From CBDBFH01 sp965204775 (lineage in GTDB: Bacteria; Pseudomonadota; Alphaproteobacteria; JAPOUT01; G958296285), in assembly GCA_965204775.1 (NCBI GenBank), contig CBDBFH010000019.1, positions 62,001-126,000 of the forward strand: a stretch of DNA of 64,000 nucleotides. Reading direction: 5' to 3'. Of this stretch, positions 18,649 to 27,926 are shown piece by piece; positions within the stretch are counted from its first letter, which is position 1; every line of letters starts with the position of its first letter. The notes under the pieces were generated by a model. The model did no database searches. It saw only the letters and a list, made by a program, of their open reading frames with translations, and was not told where the DNA came from. A program made the translations under genes and the position numbers.

Positions 18649-19812
18649 ATGACCGGACGATTGTTGCGCGCGGCGGGCGCCTTGGCCGCCCTGACGCTTC
18701 CCGGCTGTGCGGAGGAGGACAACCGGACTCTTCCGGCTCCGGTTCCGGCGGTCAAATACGAAGTGGTTCGCCCTGCCGGGGGCGGGGAGCGGCGGGCCTT
18801 GTCGGGCAAGCTGGCTGCCGCCGGGCGCAGCCAGTTGAGTTTTCCGGCGGGCGGGCGGGTCAGCGAGGTTCTGGCCGACCAGGGCGACCGGGTGGTCAAG
18901 GATCAACCTTTGGCCCGCCTTGAAACGCGCGATTTCGAATTGGTCCGGGGCGCCGCCCAGGCCCAGCTGGGCGCGGCGCGCGGGCGGGTGCAGGAAGCAC
19001 AGGAGGAATTGCGGCGCAAACGGATCTTGTTCGACAAGGATCTGGTTGCGCGCGCGGCGCTGGACAAGGCGCAAGCCGCCTACGATACCGCGCAGGGCGA
19101 AGCCGGGGTTGCCGAAAGCCGCCTGGCCCAGGCGGTGCGCGATCTGGAGCGCACAGTTTTGCGCGCGCCTTTTGGCGGGCGGATTGCGGTGCGCGAGGTT
19201 GATCCCTTTACCGAGGTGAAGGGGGGACAGAGTTTGTTCACGCTGGAGACGGTCGCGGCCCTGGAGGTGCGCGTGCTGGTGCCCGAGACTCTGATCACGC
19301 AGGTTGATTACGGGCAGGCGGTTGCGGTCTCCTTTCCCGGCCAGCCGCAGATCAGGCTGGGCGGGGTTGTTGCCAGGATCGACTCGGAAGCTTTAACCGG
19401 CAATGCGTTTGAAGTCACCATACGCTTGACCGGGACGCATCCCGATTTGCGGCCGGGGATGACGGCGAGCGCCGGCTTTGAGTTTGCCCGCGCCCCGGCG
19501 GGGGAGGAGGCCGGCGCGGCGCGGGTGGTTTTTCTGATTCCGCTCCCGGCGCTGTCGTTGCGCGGCGCGCTGTCCGACCGCGCCGGCGGACAGGGGCCGG
19601 GAGCAGCGCCGGTCTATGTCTATGACGCGGCGTGCGCCTGCGCCAGGCGGCGCCTGATCGAGATCGGCGGGGTGCGCGGCAACCGGATTGAAGTCTTCGC
19701 CGGTCTGCAAGCCGGCGAGCGTCTGATTAGCGCCGGGACGGGGCTTTTGCATGACGGCATGAAGGTGCGCCTGTGGCAGCCCGCGCCCGGCGGCGGCGCC
19801 CCGGGGCAATGA
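18649..19812 (+). CDS. RND efflux periplasmic adaptor, lipoprotein type
   Basis: A 387-residue membrane fusion protein. The N-terminus has a lipoprotein signal with lipobox TLPGC, so Cys22 should be lipidated and anchor the adaptor to the inner membrane. Then come the barrel-sandwich halves (GRVSEVLADQGDRVVKDQPLARLE near 65-90), a helical hairpin (about 100-160), and the beta-barrel region. A GTG six bases upstream could also serve as start, but the GGAGGGG site fits the ATG at 18649 better. It overlaps the RND pump gene by 4 nt. No outer membrane channel gene is adjacent. Confidence 0.9.
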   Translation: MTGRLLRAAGALAALTLPGCAEEDNRTLPAPVPAVKYEVVRPAGGGERRALSGKLAAAGRSQLSFPAGGRVSEVLADQGDRVVKDQPLARLETRDFELVRGAAQAQLGAARGRVQEAQEELRRKRILFDKDLVARAALDKAQAAYDTAQGEAGVAESRLAQAVRDLERTVLRAPFGGRIAVREVDPFTEVKGGQSLFTLETVAALEVRVLVPETLITQVDYGQAVAVSFPGQPQIRLGGVVARIDSEALTGNAFEVTIRLTGTHPDLRPGMTASAGFEFARAPAGEEAGAARVVFLIPLPALSLRGALSDRAGGQGPGAAPVYVYDAACACARRRLIEIGGVRGNRIEVFAGLQAGERLISAGTGLLHDGMKVRLWQPAPGGGAPGQ

Positions 19813-22800
19813 ACGCCCTGACCCGCTTTGCCCTCGACCGCTCCCGGCTGACTCTGTTTGCCTGCCTGGTGCTGGTTGTCTGGGGTCTGGCCGACTTCAC
19901 CATTCATCCCAGCCGGGAAGACCCGGAGATCACGATTCGCACGGCGGCGGTCAGCGCCCACTTTCCCGGCCTGCCGGCGGAGCGGATCGAAGCCCTGATC
20001 GCGCGGCCGATTGAAGAGGAGGCCAAGCAGATCGCTGAAGTCAGCGATGTCGAGTCGATCTCGACGCGGGGGCGCGCCCTGGTCAAGATTTCAGTTGAGG
20101 ATCGCTATTTTGATCTGGAGCCGATCTGGAGCGATCTGCGTAACAAAATGGAGGCCCTGCGCCCGCGCCTGCCGCAGGGCGTGCAGGGGCCTTTCGTCAA
20201 TGATGATTACGGACGGGTGGCGGTGGCGACCCTGGCGCTGACCGGCCCCGGTTTTACGGCCGGCGAGCTGCGCCGCGAAGCCCGCCGGGTGCGCGACGGC
20301 CTGGGCGCGCTGCCGCTGGTCGCCCGGATCGATCTGCACGGGGTGCAGGAGGAGCGCATCTGGCTGGAATTCGACCCTGGAAAATTGTCGCAGTTCGGTC
20401 TTGATCCACAGCAGCTGGCGCAGGCGCTGAGCAGCCAGAACGTTCTTTTGCCCGCCGGGACGCTGACCGCTTTCGGGCAGCAGATCGGGATTCAGGCAAG
20501 CGGCGATTTCCGTTCGCTGGAGGAGATCGCCGATCTGGCGATCTGGATTGGGGAGCGCGAGCAGCAGGTTTATCTGCGCGATGTGGTTGCGATTCGGCGC
20601 GGGGCGATTGATCCGCCGGACAAGCCGGTTCTGTTCAACGGGCGGGCGGCAGTGGTGCTGGCGGTCTCGATGAGTCCGGGGGTGGCGATCGGCAGTTTTG
20701 CCGAAGCCTTCGAGCAGGAAGTCCGCCGCCTGCGCCAGAGCCTGCCTTTGGGGATGAGTCTTGATCTGGCAACCTATCAGCCGCCGCGGGTTGCGGCGGC
20801 GATCAATGATGCGGTGATCAATTTGCTGCAGACGCTGGCCACGGTTTTGATTGTGGTGATCTTCTTTCTGGGGATCAGAACCGGTCTTGTTGTCGGGGCG
20901 ATCGTGCCCCTGACGATTCTGGCGGCGCTGATCGGCATGGCGCTGCTCGAGATTCCGCTGCACCGGATTTCGATTGCCGCGGTGATCATCGCCCTGGGCC
21001 TGCTGGTGGATAACGGCATTGTCGTCGCCGAGAACATTCAGGCGCGCCTGGGCCGGGGGGAAGATGCGCGGGCGGCGGCGATTGCCGCCGGAGCGGAGCT
21101 GGCTCTGCCCCTGCTGTGCTCGACTCTGACGACGGTGCTGGCCTTCCTGCCTCTGATTCTGGCCGAAGACACGGCGGCGGAATATGTCGGAGCCTTGACG
21201 CAGGTGGTGGCGCTCTCGCTGCTTGCCTCATGGCTCCTGTCGATCACGGTGACGCCGGCGATGTGCCGCCGTTTTTTGCCGGCGGCACGCACAGGGAACG
21301 CCGGCGGGAGCGCCGGGCTGGACGGGTACGTCCGCGCTCTTGAAGTCTGCCTGCGCCACCGGTTTGCCTTTCTGGGCGCGACCGGCGCGCTGCTGGCGCT
21401 TGCCCTTTTCGGCCTGTCTTTTGTCACCCCGCGCCTGATGCCCAACTCCGACCGCGCCCAGATAGTGGTTCACCTGAAGCTTCCGGCGGGCACGGAAGCG
21501 CGCGCAACCCTGGCCCAGGCGACCCGGCTGTCGCAATGGCTGGCCGATGCCGAAGAGAATCCGGAGGTTGTCCGCCATGTCATTTATGTTGCCGACGGCG
21601 GCCCGCGCTTTTTCCTGGCCCTGTCGCCGGTTGACGCCGACCCCCATGTCGCCTTCGCCGTTGTCACGCTGGGCGCGCCGCACGAGGTGGCGCCGGTGAT
21701 GGAGAGAATCGGGGCCTGGAGCGCGGCCAATTTGCCGGGGATGCGGGCGCGGGCCGAGCGCCTGTTTCTGGGCGCGACCGCGCCGGGAACGGTTTCGATT
21801 CGCCTCACCGGCGAGCGGATCGCCGATCTGGCGGCGGCGGGCGAAGCGGTTGAGGGCATCTTTCGCGCCAGGGCGGGCGCGCGCTATATCCGGGGCGACT
21901 GGGACACCCCGATTCTCGAAGCCCATGTCGAGATCGATCAGCAGCGCGCGCGCCGCGCCGGCGTGACCAGCGAAGACATCGCCCGGACGCTGGCCGCCAG
22001 TTTCGACGGCCTGCACATTACCGATTACCGCGACTATGACACCGTGATTCCGATTGTGATCCGGGCCGGGGAAACGCAGCGCGACAATTTCGATCAGCTG
22101 CGCGCGCTGACCGTTTTTTCCTCCTCGCGCAAGGTTGCCGTTCCGCTTTTGCAGGTCGCCGATTTTTCCGGCGCGGCCGTCCCCTACCGGATCAAGCGAT
22201 TCAACCAGCGCCGGGCGATCACCGTTTCCGCTTTTCATCCCGACTTGCAGGCGGCCGAATTCTACGAGGACGTCCAGCCCGGCCTGACCGCCCTTGATCT
22301 GCCTGCAGATCTGGAGATGAGCGTCGAGGGCGAGATCAAGGCCTCGCAGGAGGCCAATGGCGCCCTGTTTCGCTACATGCCCCATTGCCTGGTCGGAATC
22401 ATCGCCTTGCTGATCTGGCAGTTCAATTCGTTCCGCCGTCCGGCGATCGTGGCCCTGACCATTCCGCTGATCATCATCGGGGCCAGCGCCGGACTTTTGC
22501 TGACCGGAGCGTTTTTCGATTTTGTCGCCATTTTGGGCCTGCTCAGTCTGGGCGGGATCATTCTCAACAACGGGATTGTTCTGATCGACCGGATCGACCG
22601 CAACCGGCAGGCGGGCGGGAGCGTGCATGATGCGGTGGTCGCCGCCGCCCGGACCCGGGCGCGCCCGATCATCATGACCACGGTGACGACCTCGCTGGGC
22701 CTGGTGCCCTTGATGCTGTTTGGCGGGGCTTTCTGGTTTTCGATGACGGTGGTGATTATCGGCGGCCTGATCGTCGGGACGGCCTTGAGTCTGGGGGTGA

Positions 22801-22871
22801 TCCCGGTTCTCTACAGCCTGTTGTTTGGTTTTGAAGATCAGCGCGCGCGCGGCTATACTGGCGGCGCGTAA
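19809..22871 (+). CDS. RND family inner membrane efflux transporter
   Basis: A 1020-residue pump with the RND plan: TM1, large periplasmic loop, TM2-6, second loop, TM7-12. It pairs with the preceding adaptor through a 4-nt overlap. The TM4 proton-relay site reads LLVDNGIVV, so Asp401 is kept but the second Asp of AcrB (D408) is Asn402. In TM10 the AcrB lysine (K940) is replaced by Asn920 in ILNNGIVLID. These changes are real in the sequence and mark a branch different from AcrB. Substrate is not predictable. No regulator or outer membrane factor gene is next to the pair. Confidence 0.92.
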   Translation: MNALTRFALDRSRLTLFACLVLVVWGLADFTIHPSREDPEITIRTAAVSAHFPGLPAERIEALIARPIEEEAKQIAEVSDVESISTRGRALVKISVEDRYFDLEPIWSDLRNKMEALRPRLPQGVQGPFVNDDYGRVAVATLALTGPGFTAGELRREARRVRDGLGALPLVARIDLHGVQEERIWLEFDPGKLSQFGLDPQQLAQALSSQNVLLPAGTLTAFGQQIGIQASGDFRSLEEIADLAIWIGEREQQVYLRDVVAIRRGAIDPPDKPVLFNGRAAVVLAVSMSPGVAIGSFAEAFEQEVRRLRQSLPLGMSLDLATYQPPRVAAAINDAVINLLQTLATVLIVVIFFLGIRTGLVVGAIVPLTILAALIGMALLEIPLHRISIAAVIIALGLLVDNGIVVAENIQARLGRGEDARAAAIAAGAELALPLLCSTLTTVLAFLPLILAEDTAAEYVGALTQVVALSLLASWLLSITVTPAMCRRFLPAARTGNAGGSAGLDGYVRALEVCLRHRFAFLGATGALLALALFGLSFVTPRLMPNSDRAQIVVHLKLPAGTEARATLAQATRLSQWLADAEENPEVVRHVIYVADGGPRFFLALSPVDADPHVAFAVVTLGAPHEVAPVMERIGAWSAANLPGMRARAERLFLGATAPGTVSIRLTGERIADLAAAGEAVEGIFRARAGARYIRGDWDTPILEAHVEIDQQRARRAGVTSEDIARTLAASFDGLHITDYRDYDTVIPIVIRAGETQRDNFDQLRALTVFSSSRKVAVPLLQVADFSGAAVPYRIKRFNQRRAITVSAFHPDLQAAEFYEDVQPGLTALDLPADLEMSVEGEIKASQEANGALFRYMPHCLVGIIALLIWQFNSFRRPAIVALTIPLIIIGASAGLLLTGAFFDFVAILGLLSLGGIILNNGIVLIDRIDRNRQAGGSVHDAVVAAARTRARPIIMTTVTTSLGLVPLMLFGGAFWFSMTVVIIGGLIVGTALSLGVIPVLYSLLFGFEDQRARGYTGGA

Positions 22872-22891
22872 CGAGGGAGGAAAACAACCCC

Positions 22892-23794
22892 ATGAAAATC
22901 TTGCGCACGCCTGAGACGCGCTTTGAAAATCTTCCCGGCTTTGCCTTTGCCCCGCATTATTGCGAGATTGACGGCGAGGGCGGGCGTTTGCGGGTTCATT
23001 ATCTGGACGAGGGGCCGCGCGATGCGGGCGAGACCGTTTTGTGCCTGCATGGCGAGCCCAGCTGGTGCTACCTCTACCGCAAAATGATTCCGGTTTTTGT
23101 CGAGGCCGGGTTTCGGGTTCTCGCGCCGGACCTGATCGGCTTCGGGCGCTCGGACAAACCGGCGCAGCGCAGCGATTACACCTATGGCCGCCATATCGGC
23201 TGGATGCGCGAATGGCTGGAGAAGATGGACGGCCAAAATCTGACGTTATTCGGCCAGGACTGGGGCGGGCTGATCGGCCTGCGGCTGGCGACGGCGATGC
23301 CGGACCGGTTTGCGCGGATTGTCGTGGGCAATACCGGCCTGCCGACCGGGGCGGGGGCGGGGGCGGCGTTCAAGCAGTGGCTTGAGTTCAGCCAGAACAC
23401 GCCGGAGTTTCATATCGGCGAGATCGTCAAGATGGGCACGGCGGGGGGTTTTTCCGGGGAGATCCAGGCGGCCTATGACGCGCCTTTTCCCGACGACTCC
23501 TACAAGGCCGGGGCGCGGCAGTTTCCGGCGCTGGTGCCGATCACGCCCGATCATGCGCAGGTCGCCGAGAACAAGGCGGCCTGGAAGATTCTGGAGCGGA
23601 TGACCAAGCCGGTTTTGACCGCCTTCAGCGACGGCGATCCGGTGACGCGCGGCGGCGAGAAGAGGTTTCAGGAGAAGGTTCCCGGCGCTCAAGGCCAGCC
23701 GCATACGACCATTGAAGGGGCCGGGCATTTTCTGCAGGAGGACAAGGGCGAAGAACTGGCGCAGGCGATTGCCGCATTCATGCGCAGCAGCTGA
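22892..23794 (+). CDS. Haloalkane dehalogenase-like alpha/beta hydrolase
   Basis: A 300-residue alpha/beta hydrolase that resembles the HLD-I (DhlA/DhmA) dehalogenases. HGEPSWCYLYRKM near 51-63 supplies the oxyanion hole. The nucleophile is Asp123 in GQDWGG with the adjacent Trp124 expected of halide binding. FSDGDPV near 246-252 offers the acid, and GAGHFLQED near 274-282 the base. An Asp rather than Ser nucleophile separates it from esterases. Epoxide hydrolases share the Asp and are the main alternative, but the Trp after the nucleophile and HGEPSW favour dehalogenase. Start has a GGGAGG site; it lies 20 bases after the RND gene. Confidence 0.85.
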   Translation: MKILRTPETRFENLPGFAFAPHYCEIDGEGGRLRVHYLDEGPRDAGETVLCLHGEPSWCYLYRKMIPVFVEAGFRVLAPDLIGFGRSDKPAQRSDYTYGRHIGWMREWLEKMDGQNLTLFGQDWGGLIGLRLATAMPDRFARIVVGNTGLPTGAGAGAAFKQWLEFSQNTPEFHIGEIVKMGTAGGFSGEIQAAYDAPFPDDSYKAGARQFPALVPITPDHAQVAENKAAWKILERMTKPVLTAFSDGDPVTRGGEKRFQEKVPGAQGQPHTTIEGAGHFLQEDKGEELAQAIAAFMRSS

Positions 23795-23799
23795 AGGGG

Positions 23800-24642
23800 T
23801 CAGGCGGCGAGCAGGATCGGCGCTTCGACCAGATCGCGGAAGGCTTGCAGAAAGCGCGCCCCGGCGGCGCCGTCGATGGCGCGATGATCGCAGCACAAAC
23901 TCGCCTGCATGACTTTTTTGCCGCCATCCTCAAGGGCGGCGGCGGCGGTGAGGACGGCGGCCTGAGGCGGATTGATGATCGCGGTAAAGGCGCGCAGGCC
24001 GAACATGCCCAGATTGGACAGGGTGAAGGTTCCGCCTTCATAGTCTTCCGGAGCCAGCCGCGCGGCGCGCGCGCGCGCGGTCAGCGCGCGGACTTCCTGT
24101 GAAATGCGGGGCACCGGCTTTTGCTCGGCGTCGCGGATGATCGGAGTCACCAGCCCGCCGGGCAGCGCCAGGGCGAAGGAGATATCGGCATGGGCGTGGC
24201 GCAGGACCGCGTCCCGGGCGAAACTGACATTTACGTCCGGAACCTCCATCAAGGCGAGGGCGGCGGCGCGAAGGAGAAAGTCATTGAGGCTGAAGCGGCG
24301 CTCGGTTGCGGCATTGATCCGGGCGCGCAGATCAAGCAGCGCGTCCATGCCGCAGTCGATGGTGAGGGCGAAATGCGGAATCTCGCGGAAAGAGGCGGCC
24401 ATCCGCCGGGCGATGGCCCGGCGCATGGTGGTCGGCGGCGCTTCGGTGAAGCGGGCGGGATCATAGAAGAGCCGGGGGTCAGGCGGGGCCGGAGCGGTGG
24501 CGGCGGCGGTAGGCGGCGCGGCGTCGAGGTCGCGGGCGATGATTCTCCCCCCGGGCCCCGAGCCGCGCAGGGCGGCGAGATCAATCCCGCGCCGGGCGGC
24601 GAGCGCACGGGCATAAGGGCTGGACGGGGGCGGGCGGCTCAC
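23800..24642 (-). CDS. pdhC: Pyruvate dehydrogenase E2, catalytic core without lipoyl domain
   Basis: A 280-residue dihydrolipoamide acetyltransferase. It begins with the peripheral subunit-binding domain (SPYARALAARRGIDLAALRGSG, about 7-40), then a short Ala/Pro linker, then the acyltransferase core ending with the catalytic DHRAIDG motif near 258. There is no lipoyl domain, which E2 proteins normally carry at the N-terminus. I place the start at the GTG at 24642, whose GTGA overlaps the E1 beta stop by 4 nt; a TTG at 24651 is possible but adds only three residues. The lipoyl domain of this complex is on E1 beta instead. Confidence 0.88.
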   Translation of the reverse strand: MSRPPPSSPYARALAARRGIDLAALRGSGPGGRIIARDLDAAPPTAAATAPAPPDPRLFYDPARFTEAPPTTMRRAIARRMAASFREIPHFALTIDCGMDALLDLRARINAATERRFSLNDFLLRAAALALMEVPDVNVSFARDAVLRHAHADISFALALPGGLVTPIIRDAEQKPVPRISQEVRALTARARAARLAPEDYEGGTFTLSNLGMFGLRAFTAIINPPQAAVLTAAAALEDGGKKVMQASLCCDHRAIDGAAGARFLQAFRDLVEAPILLAA

Positions 24643-25994
24643 CGGCAGCAAACCTGCCGGACAGCGGCGATAATCTCTTCCGGCCCCGGCAAGGCCAGGC
24701 TCTCCAGATTGGCGGCATAGGGCATGGGGACGTCCTTGCCGCTGATCCGGATCGGGGGGGCGTCGAGATCGTCGAAGGCGTGGAAGGCGGCGGCGGCGGC
24801 GATTTCAGCCGAGATATTGCAGACCGGCCAGCCCTCTTCGACGATCACCAGCCGGTGGGTGCGGCGCAGCGAGGCGAGCACGGCGTCCAGATCGAGCGGG
24901 CGCAGCGAGCGCAGATCGATTACGTCGCAGGCGATTCCCTGCCCGGCCAGCTGGTCGGCGGCTTCGAGCGTGGCGGCGAGCGCATGGCTGTAGCTGACCA
25001 GGGTGGCGTCATCGCCCCGCCGCCAGAGGCGGGCCTTGCCGATCGGGACCAGATGCTCGCCTTCGGGGACCGGGAAGCGGCGGCCATAGAGTCTTTCGCT
25101 TTCGAGCACGATCACCGGATTGGGGTCGCGGATGGCGGCTTTGAGGAGTCCCTTGGCGTCGGCGGCGGCGTAGGGGGCGACGAGTTTGAGGCCGGGGACA
25201 TGGGCATACCAGCTGGAATAATCCTGGCTGTGCTGGGCGGCGGCGCGCGGGGCCGGTCCGTTGGGGCCGCGAAAGACGATCGGGCAGGGCTGGACCCCGC
25301 CCGACATGTAAAACGTCTTGGCCGCCGAATTGACGATTTGGTCGATCGCCTGCATGGCGAAATTAAACGTCATGAATTCGACGACCGGGCGCAGTCCGGC
25401 GAAGGCGGCGCCGACTCCCAGTCCGGCGAAGCCATGTTCGGTGACCGGCGTGTCGATGACCCGTTTTTCGCCGAACTCCCGGAGCAGACCGCGGGTGACC
25501 TTGTAAGCGCCCTCATAGGCGCCGACTTCCTCGCCGATCAAAAAGACCTTGGGGTCGCGGCGCATTTCTTCGGCCAAAGCATCGCGCAAGGCGTCGCGCA
25601 CGCTGGTTTCGACCCCGGCCTGCTCCTCAATGTTGAGGGGGCGCGGGGCGGCGGCGGGTGCAGGCGCGGAGCGCGGGGCGGCGGCAGGCGGAGCCGGAGC
25701 GGAGGCCGGCGGCGGGGCGGCGAGCAGCCGGTTCATGGCCGACTCATCCTCGCCCTCCAGAAGCAGGATGGCGATCAGGCGGTTGACCGCGACCGGCTGG
25801 GGAGAAGCGGCGAGGACCAGTTTGCCGATTCGGCCGTCGCCGGGGGCCTCCAGTTCCATCACCGCCTTGTCGGTCTCGATCTCGCCGATTACGTCTCCGG
25901 CCTTGACGGCGTCGCCTTCTTTCACGCGCCACAGCGCAAGGACGCCTTCTTCCATGGTCGGCGAGAGGGCGGGCATGGTGATCGGAACCGGCAT
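24639..25994 (-). CDS. pdhB: Pyruvate dehydrogenase E1 beta with N-terminal lipoyl domain
   Basis: A 451-residue fusion. Residues 1-80 form a lipoyl domain with the lipoylatable lysine in IETDKAVMELE (near 43). An Ala/Pro linker (about 90-120) follows, then the transketolase-type E1 beta domain (about 130-451) with FLIGEEVGAYEGAYKVTRGLL and the VTEHGFAGLGVGAAF block. Lipoyl-bearing E1 beta is typical of alphaproteobacteria. It overlaps pdhC by 4 nt and follows the E1 alpha gene by 31 bases. As E2 here has no lipoyl domain, this one domain must carry all acetyl transfer unless another lipoyl protein is encoded elsewhere. Confidence 0.94.
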   Translation of the reverse strand: MPVPITMPALSPTMEEGVLALWRVKEGDAVKAGDVIGEIETDKAVMELEAPGDGRIGKLVLAASPQPVAVNRLIAILLLEGEDESAMNRLLAAPPPASAPAPPAAAPRSAPAPAAAPRPLNIEEQAGVETSVRDALRDALAEEMRRDPKVFLIGEEVGAYEGAYKVTRGLLREFGEKRVIDTPVTEHGFAGLGVGAAFAGLRPVVEFMTFNFAMQAIDQIVNSAAKTFYMSGGVQPCPIVFRGPNGPAPRAAAQHSQDYSSWYAHVPGLKLVAPYAAADAKGLLKAAIRDPNPVIVLESERLYGRRFPVPEGEHLVPIGKARLWRRGDDATLVSYSHALAATLEAADQLAGQGIACDVIDLRSLRPLDLDAVLASLRRTHRLVIVEEGWPVCNISAEIAAAAAFHAFDDLDAPPIRISGKDVPMPYAANLESLALPGPEEIIAAVRQVCCR

Positions 25995-26025
25995 GGGCGC
26001 AAAGAACGGCGGGGGTCAGGATGTT

Positions 26026-27048
26026 TCAGGGCCGGAGGGGGGCGAAGACATAGGCATCGAGCCGTTCGGGTCCGGGCGGCGGGTTTTCGAGGGCGAAGGC
26101 GGCGGCGTCTTCGACCCGCGCGCGCATTTCGGCGTCGAAGGCGTCGAAGGCCTCGGGCCCGGCCAGGCCGCGCTCGGCGAGGGTCTCGCGCATATGGGCG
26201 AGCGGATCATGGTGTTCGCGCACTTCGCGCACTTCGTCGCGGGAGCGGTATTTGGCCGGGTCGGACATGGAATGGCCGCCATAGCGATAGGTCTGCATTT
26301 CCAGAATATAGGGCCCGCGGCCGGAGCGGCACCAGTCGAGGGCGGCGCAGGCGGCGGCGAGGACGGCTTCGGCATCCATGCCGTCGACCTGCGCGCCGGG
26401 AATCCCGAAACTGAGGCCGCGCCGCGACAGGTCGGTCTGGGCGCTGGCCCGCTCCAGGCTGGTGCCCATGGCGTAGCGGTTGTTTTCGATGACGTAGAGG
26501 ATCGGCAGTTTCCACAGCGCGGCCATGTTGAAGCTTTCATAGACCTGCCCCTGATTGGCGGCGCCGTCGCCAAAGGAGGTGATGCAGACCGCCTTGCGGC
26601 CCAGATAGGCGTTGGCGAAGGCGATTCCGGAGCCGATCGGAACCTGCGCGCCGACAATGCCGTGGCCGCCGAAGAAGTTTTTTTCGGGCGCGAACATATG
26701 CATTGAGCCGCCCAGCCCGCGGGCATAGCCATCGCGCCGTCCGGTGAGTTCGGCCATCACCCGCCTGGGGTCCATGCCGCAGGCGAGCATATGGCCGTGA
26801 TCGCGGTAGCCGGTGATGATCTGGTCGGCGGGGTCGCGGGCGTGTTCCAGGCCGACGACGACCGCCTCCTGTCCGATATAAAGATGGCAAAAGCCGCTGA
26901 TTACGCCGGTGGCATACATTTGTCCGGCTTTTTGCTCGAAGCGGCGGATCAGGAGCATGTCGCGATAGATGCGGACGAGATCGGCGCTGTGTTCGGCGCT
27001 GGGCCGGGCGGGGTCTTTTTCGGCGATTGGGCTGGCGCGGGACGGCAT
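26026..27048 (-). CDS. pdhA: Pyruvate dehydrogenase E1 alpha
   Basis: Thiamine diphosphate enzyme subunit that decarboxylates pyruvate. The 340-residue product has GFCHLYIGQEAVVVG near 51-65, GYRDHGHMLACG near 80, GGSMHMF near 112, and the ThDP motif GDGAANQGQVYESFN near 160-175. The phosphorylation-loop-like region YRYGGHSMSDPAKYRSRDE near 255 is also present. It heads the minus-strand pdhA-pdhB-pdhC run. No E3 gene lies in this cluster; the nearest lpd is at 41589. Confidence 0.95.
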   Translation of the reverse strand: MPSRASPIAEKDPARPSAEHSADLVRIYRDMLLIRRFEQKAGQMYATGVISGFCHLYIGQEAVVVGLEHARDPADQIITGYRDHGHMLACGMDPRRVMAELTGRRDGYARGLGGSMHMFAPEKNFFGGHGIVGAQVPIGSGIAFANAYLGRKAVCITSFGDGAANQGQVYESFNMAALWKLPILYVIENNRYAMGTSLERASAQTDLSRRGLSFGIPGAQVDGMDAEAVLAAACAALDWCRSGRGPYILEMQTYRYGGHSMSDPAKYRSRDEVREVREHHDPLAHMRETLAERGLAGPEAFDAFDAEMRARVEDAAAFALENPPPGPERLDAYVFAPLRP

Positions 27049-27078
27049 GGCGCGACTATAGCATGCCGCGGCGGGGCT

Positions 27079-27870
27079 TCAGCGTCCGGTGAAGCGTCCG
27101 GGGCGGCGTTCGGCGACGGCGCGCACGCCTTCTTGATGGTCCCGGGTTTGGGCGAGGCGGGCCTGCTGTTCCCACTCATGTTTCATGGCGCGGGCGGCTT
27201 GGGCGGCGAGGCTGCGGCGCAGGCTGGCGCGGGTGGCGGCGACGGCCAGCGGGGCCTGGGCGGCGATTTCGGCGGCCAGCGCCAGCGCGGCTTCGCGCAG
27301 CTGGTCCGCCGGGGCGAGGGCGTCGGCGATGCCCCATGCGAGGGCTTCGGAGCCGGACAGACGGCGGGCGGTGAGCATGAGGAGGGCGGCCTTTTGCGGG
27401 CCGATCAGGCGGGGCAGGGTTTGGGTGAGGGCGAAGCCGGGATGGAATCCGAGCTGGACGAAATTGGCCCAGAAACGCGCTTGCGGCGCGGCGATGCGGA
27501 AGTCGGCGGCCAGGGCCAGGCCGAAGCCGCCGCCGACCGCCGGGCCCTGCACGGCGGCGATCAGCGGCTTGACCCCGGCAAACAGGCGGGCGGCTTGCGC
27601 ATAAAGCGCGGGCACATCGCCGGGGCCGGAAGAGGCCGCCCCGGCGTTGAATTGCGCCCCGGCGCAAAAGGAGCGGCCTTGCGCGGCCAGAACGACGGCC
27701 CGAATCTGCGGATCGGCATCCAGAGTCTCATAGGCGTCGGCGATTTGGCCGATCAGGGAATCGTCGAAAAAATTATGCGGCGGGCGGCGCATTTCGATCA
27801 CGGCGATATGATCGGCGGGGCGCAAGAGCGCAACCTCGCTTTTGGAGCGTCTCTGCCCGTTTTGAGTCAT
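27079..27870 (-). CDS. Enoyl-CoA hydratase/isomerase family protein
   Basis: A 263-residue crotonase. The oxyanion-hole motifs are RSFCAGAQF near 66-74 and GPAVGGGFGLALAADFRIA near 108-126, and FVQLGFHPGFA near 137 sits where hydratases place a catalytic Glu. Here the corresponding glutamates of classical enoyl-CoA hydratase are not obvious (F-x-x-L-G-F-H-P), so it may be an isomerase or other crotonase rather than a standard hydratase. It lies 30 bases upstream of pdhA on the same strand. Role unclear. Confidence 0.85.
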   Translation of the reverse strand: MTQNGQRRSKSEVALLRPADHIAVIEMRRPPHNFFDDSLIGQIADAYETLDADPQIRAVVLAAQGRSFCAGAQFNAGAASSGPGDVPALYAQAARLFAGVKPLIAAVQGPAVGGGFGLALAADFRIAAPQARFWANFVQLGFHPGFALTQTLPRLIGPQKAALLMLTARRLSGSEALAWGIADALAPADQLREAALALAAEIAAQAPLAVAATRASLRRSLAAQAARAMKHEWEQQARLAQTRDHQEGVRAVAERRPGRFTGR

Positions 27871-27926
27871 GCGCGGCGTCCTGCTAGTTTGTCCGGCGAG
27901 GAATCATGACAGAATAAAGCGGCGCG

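Noticed and set aside
27079..27870. Assigning the crotonase upstream of pdhA as the methacrylyl-CoA hydratase of valine degradation
   Set aside because: It is 11 kb away, and the standard catalytic glutamates are not evident; the valine operon may rely on an enzyme elsewhere.
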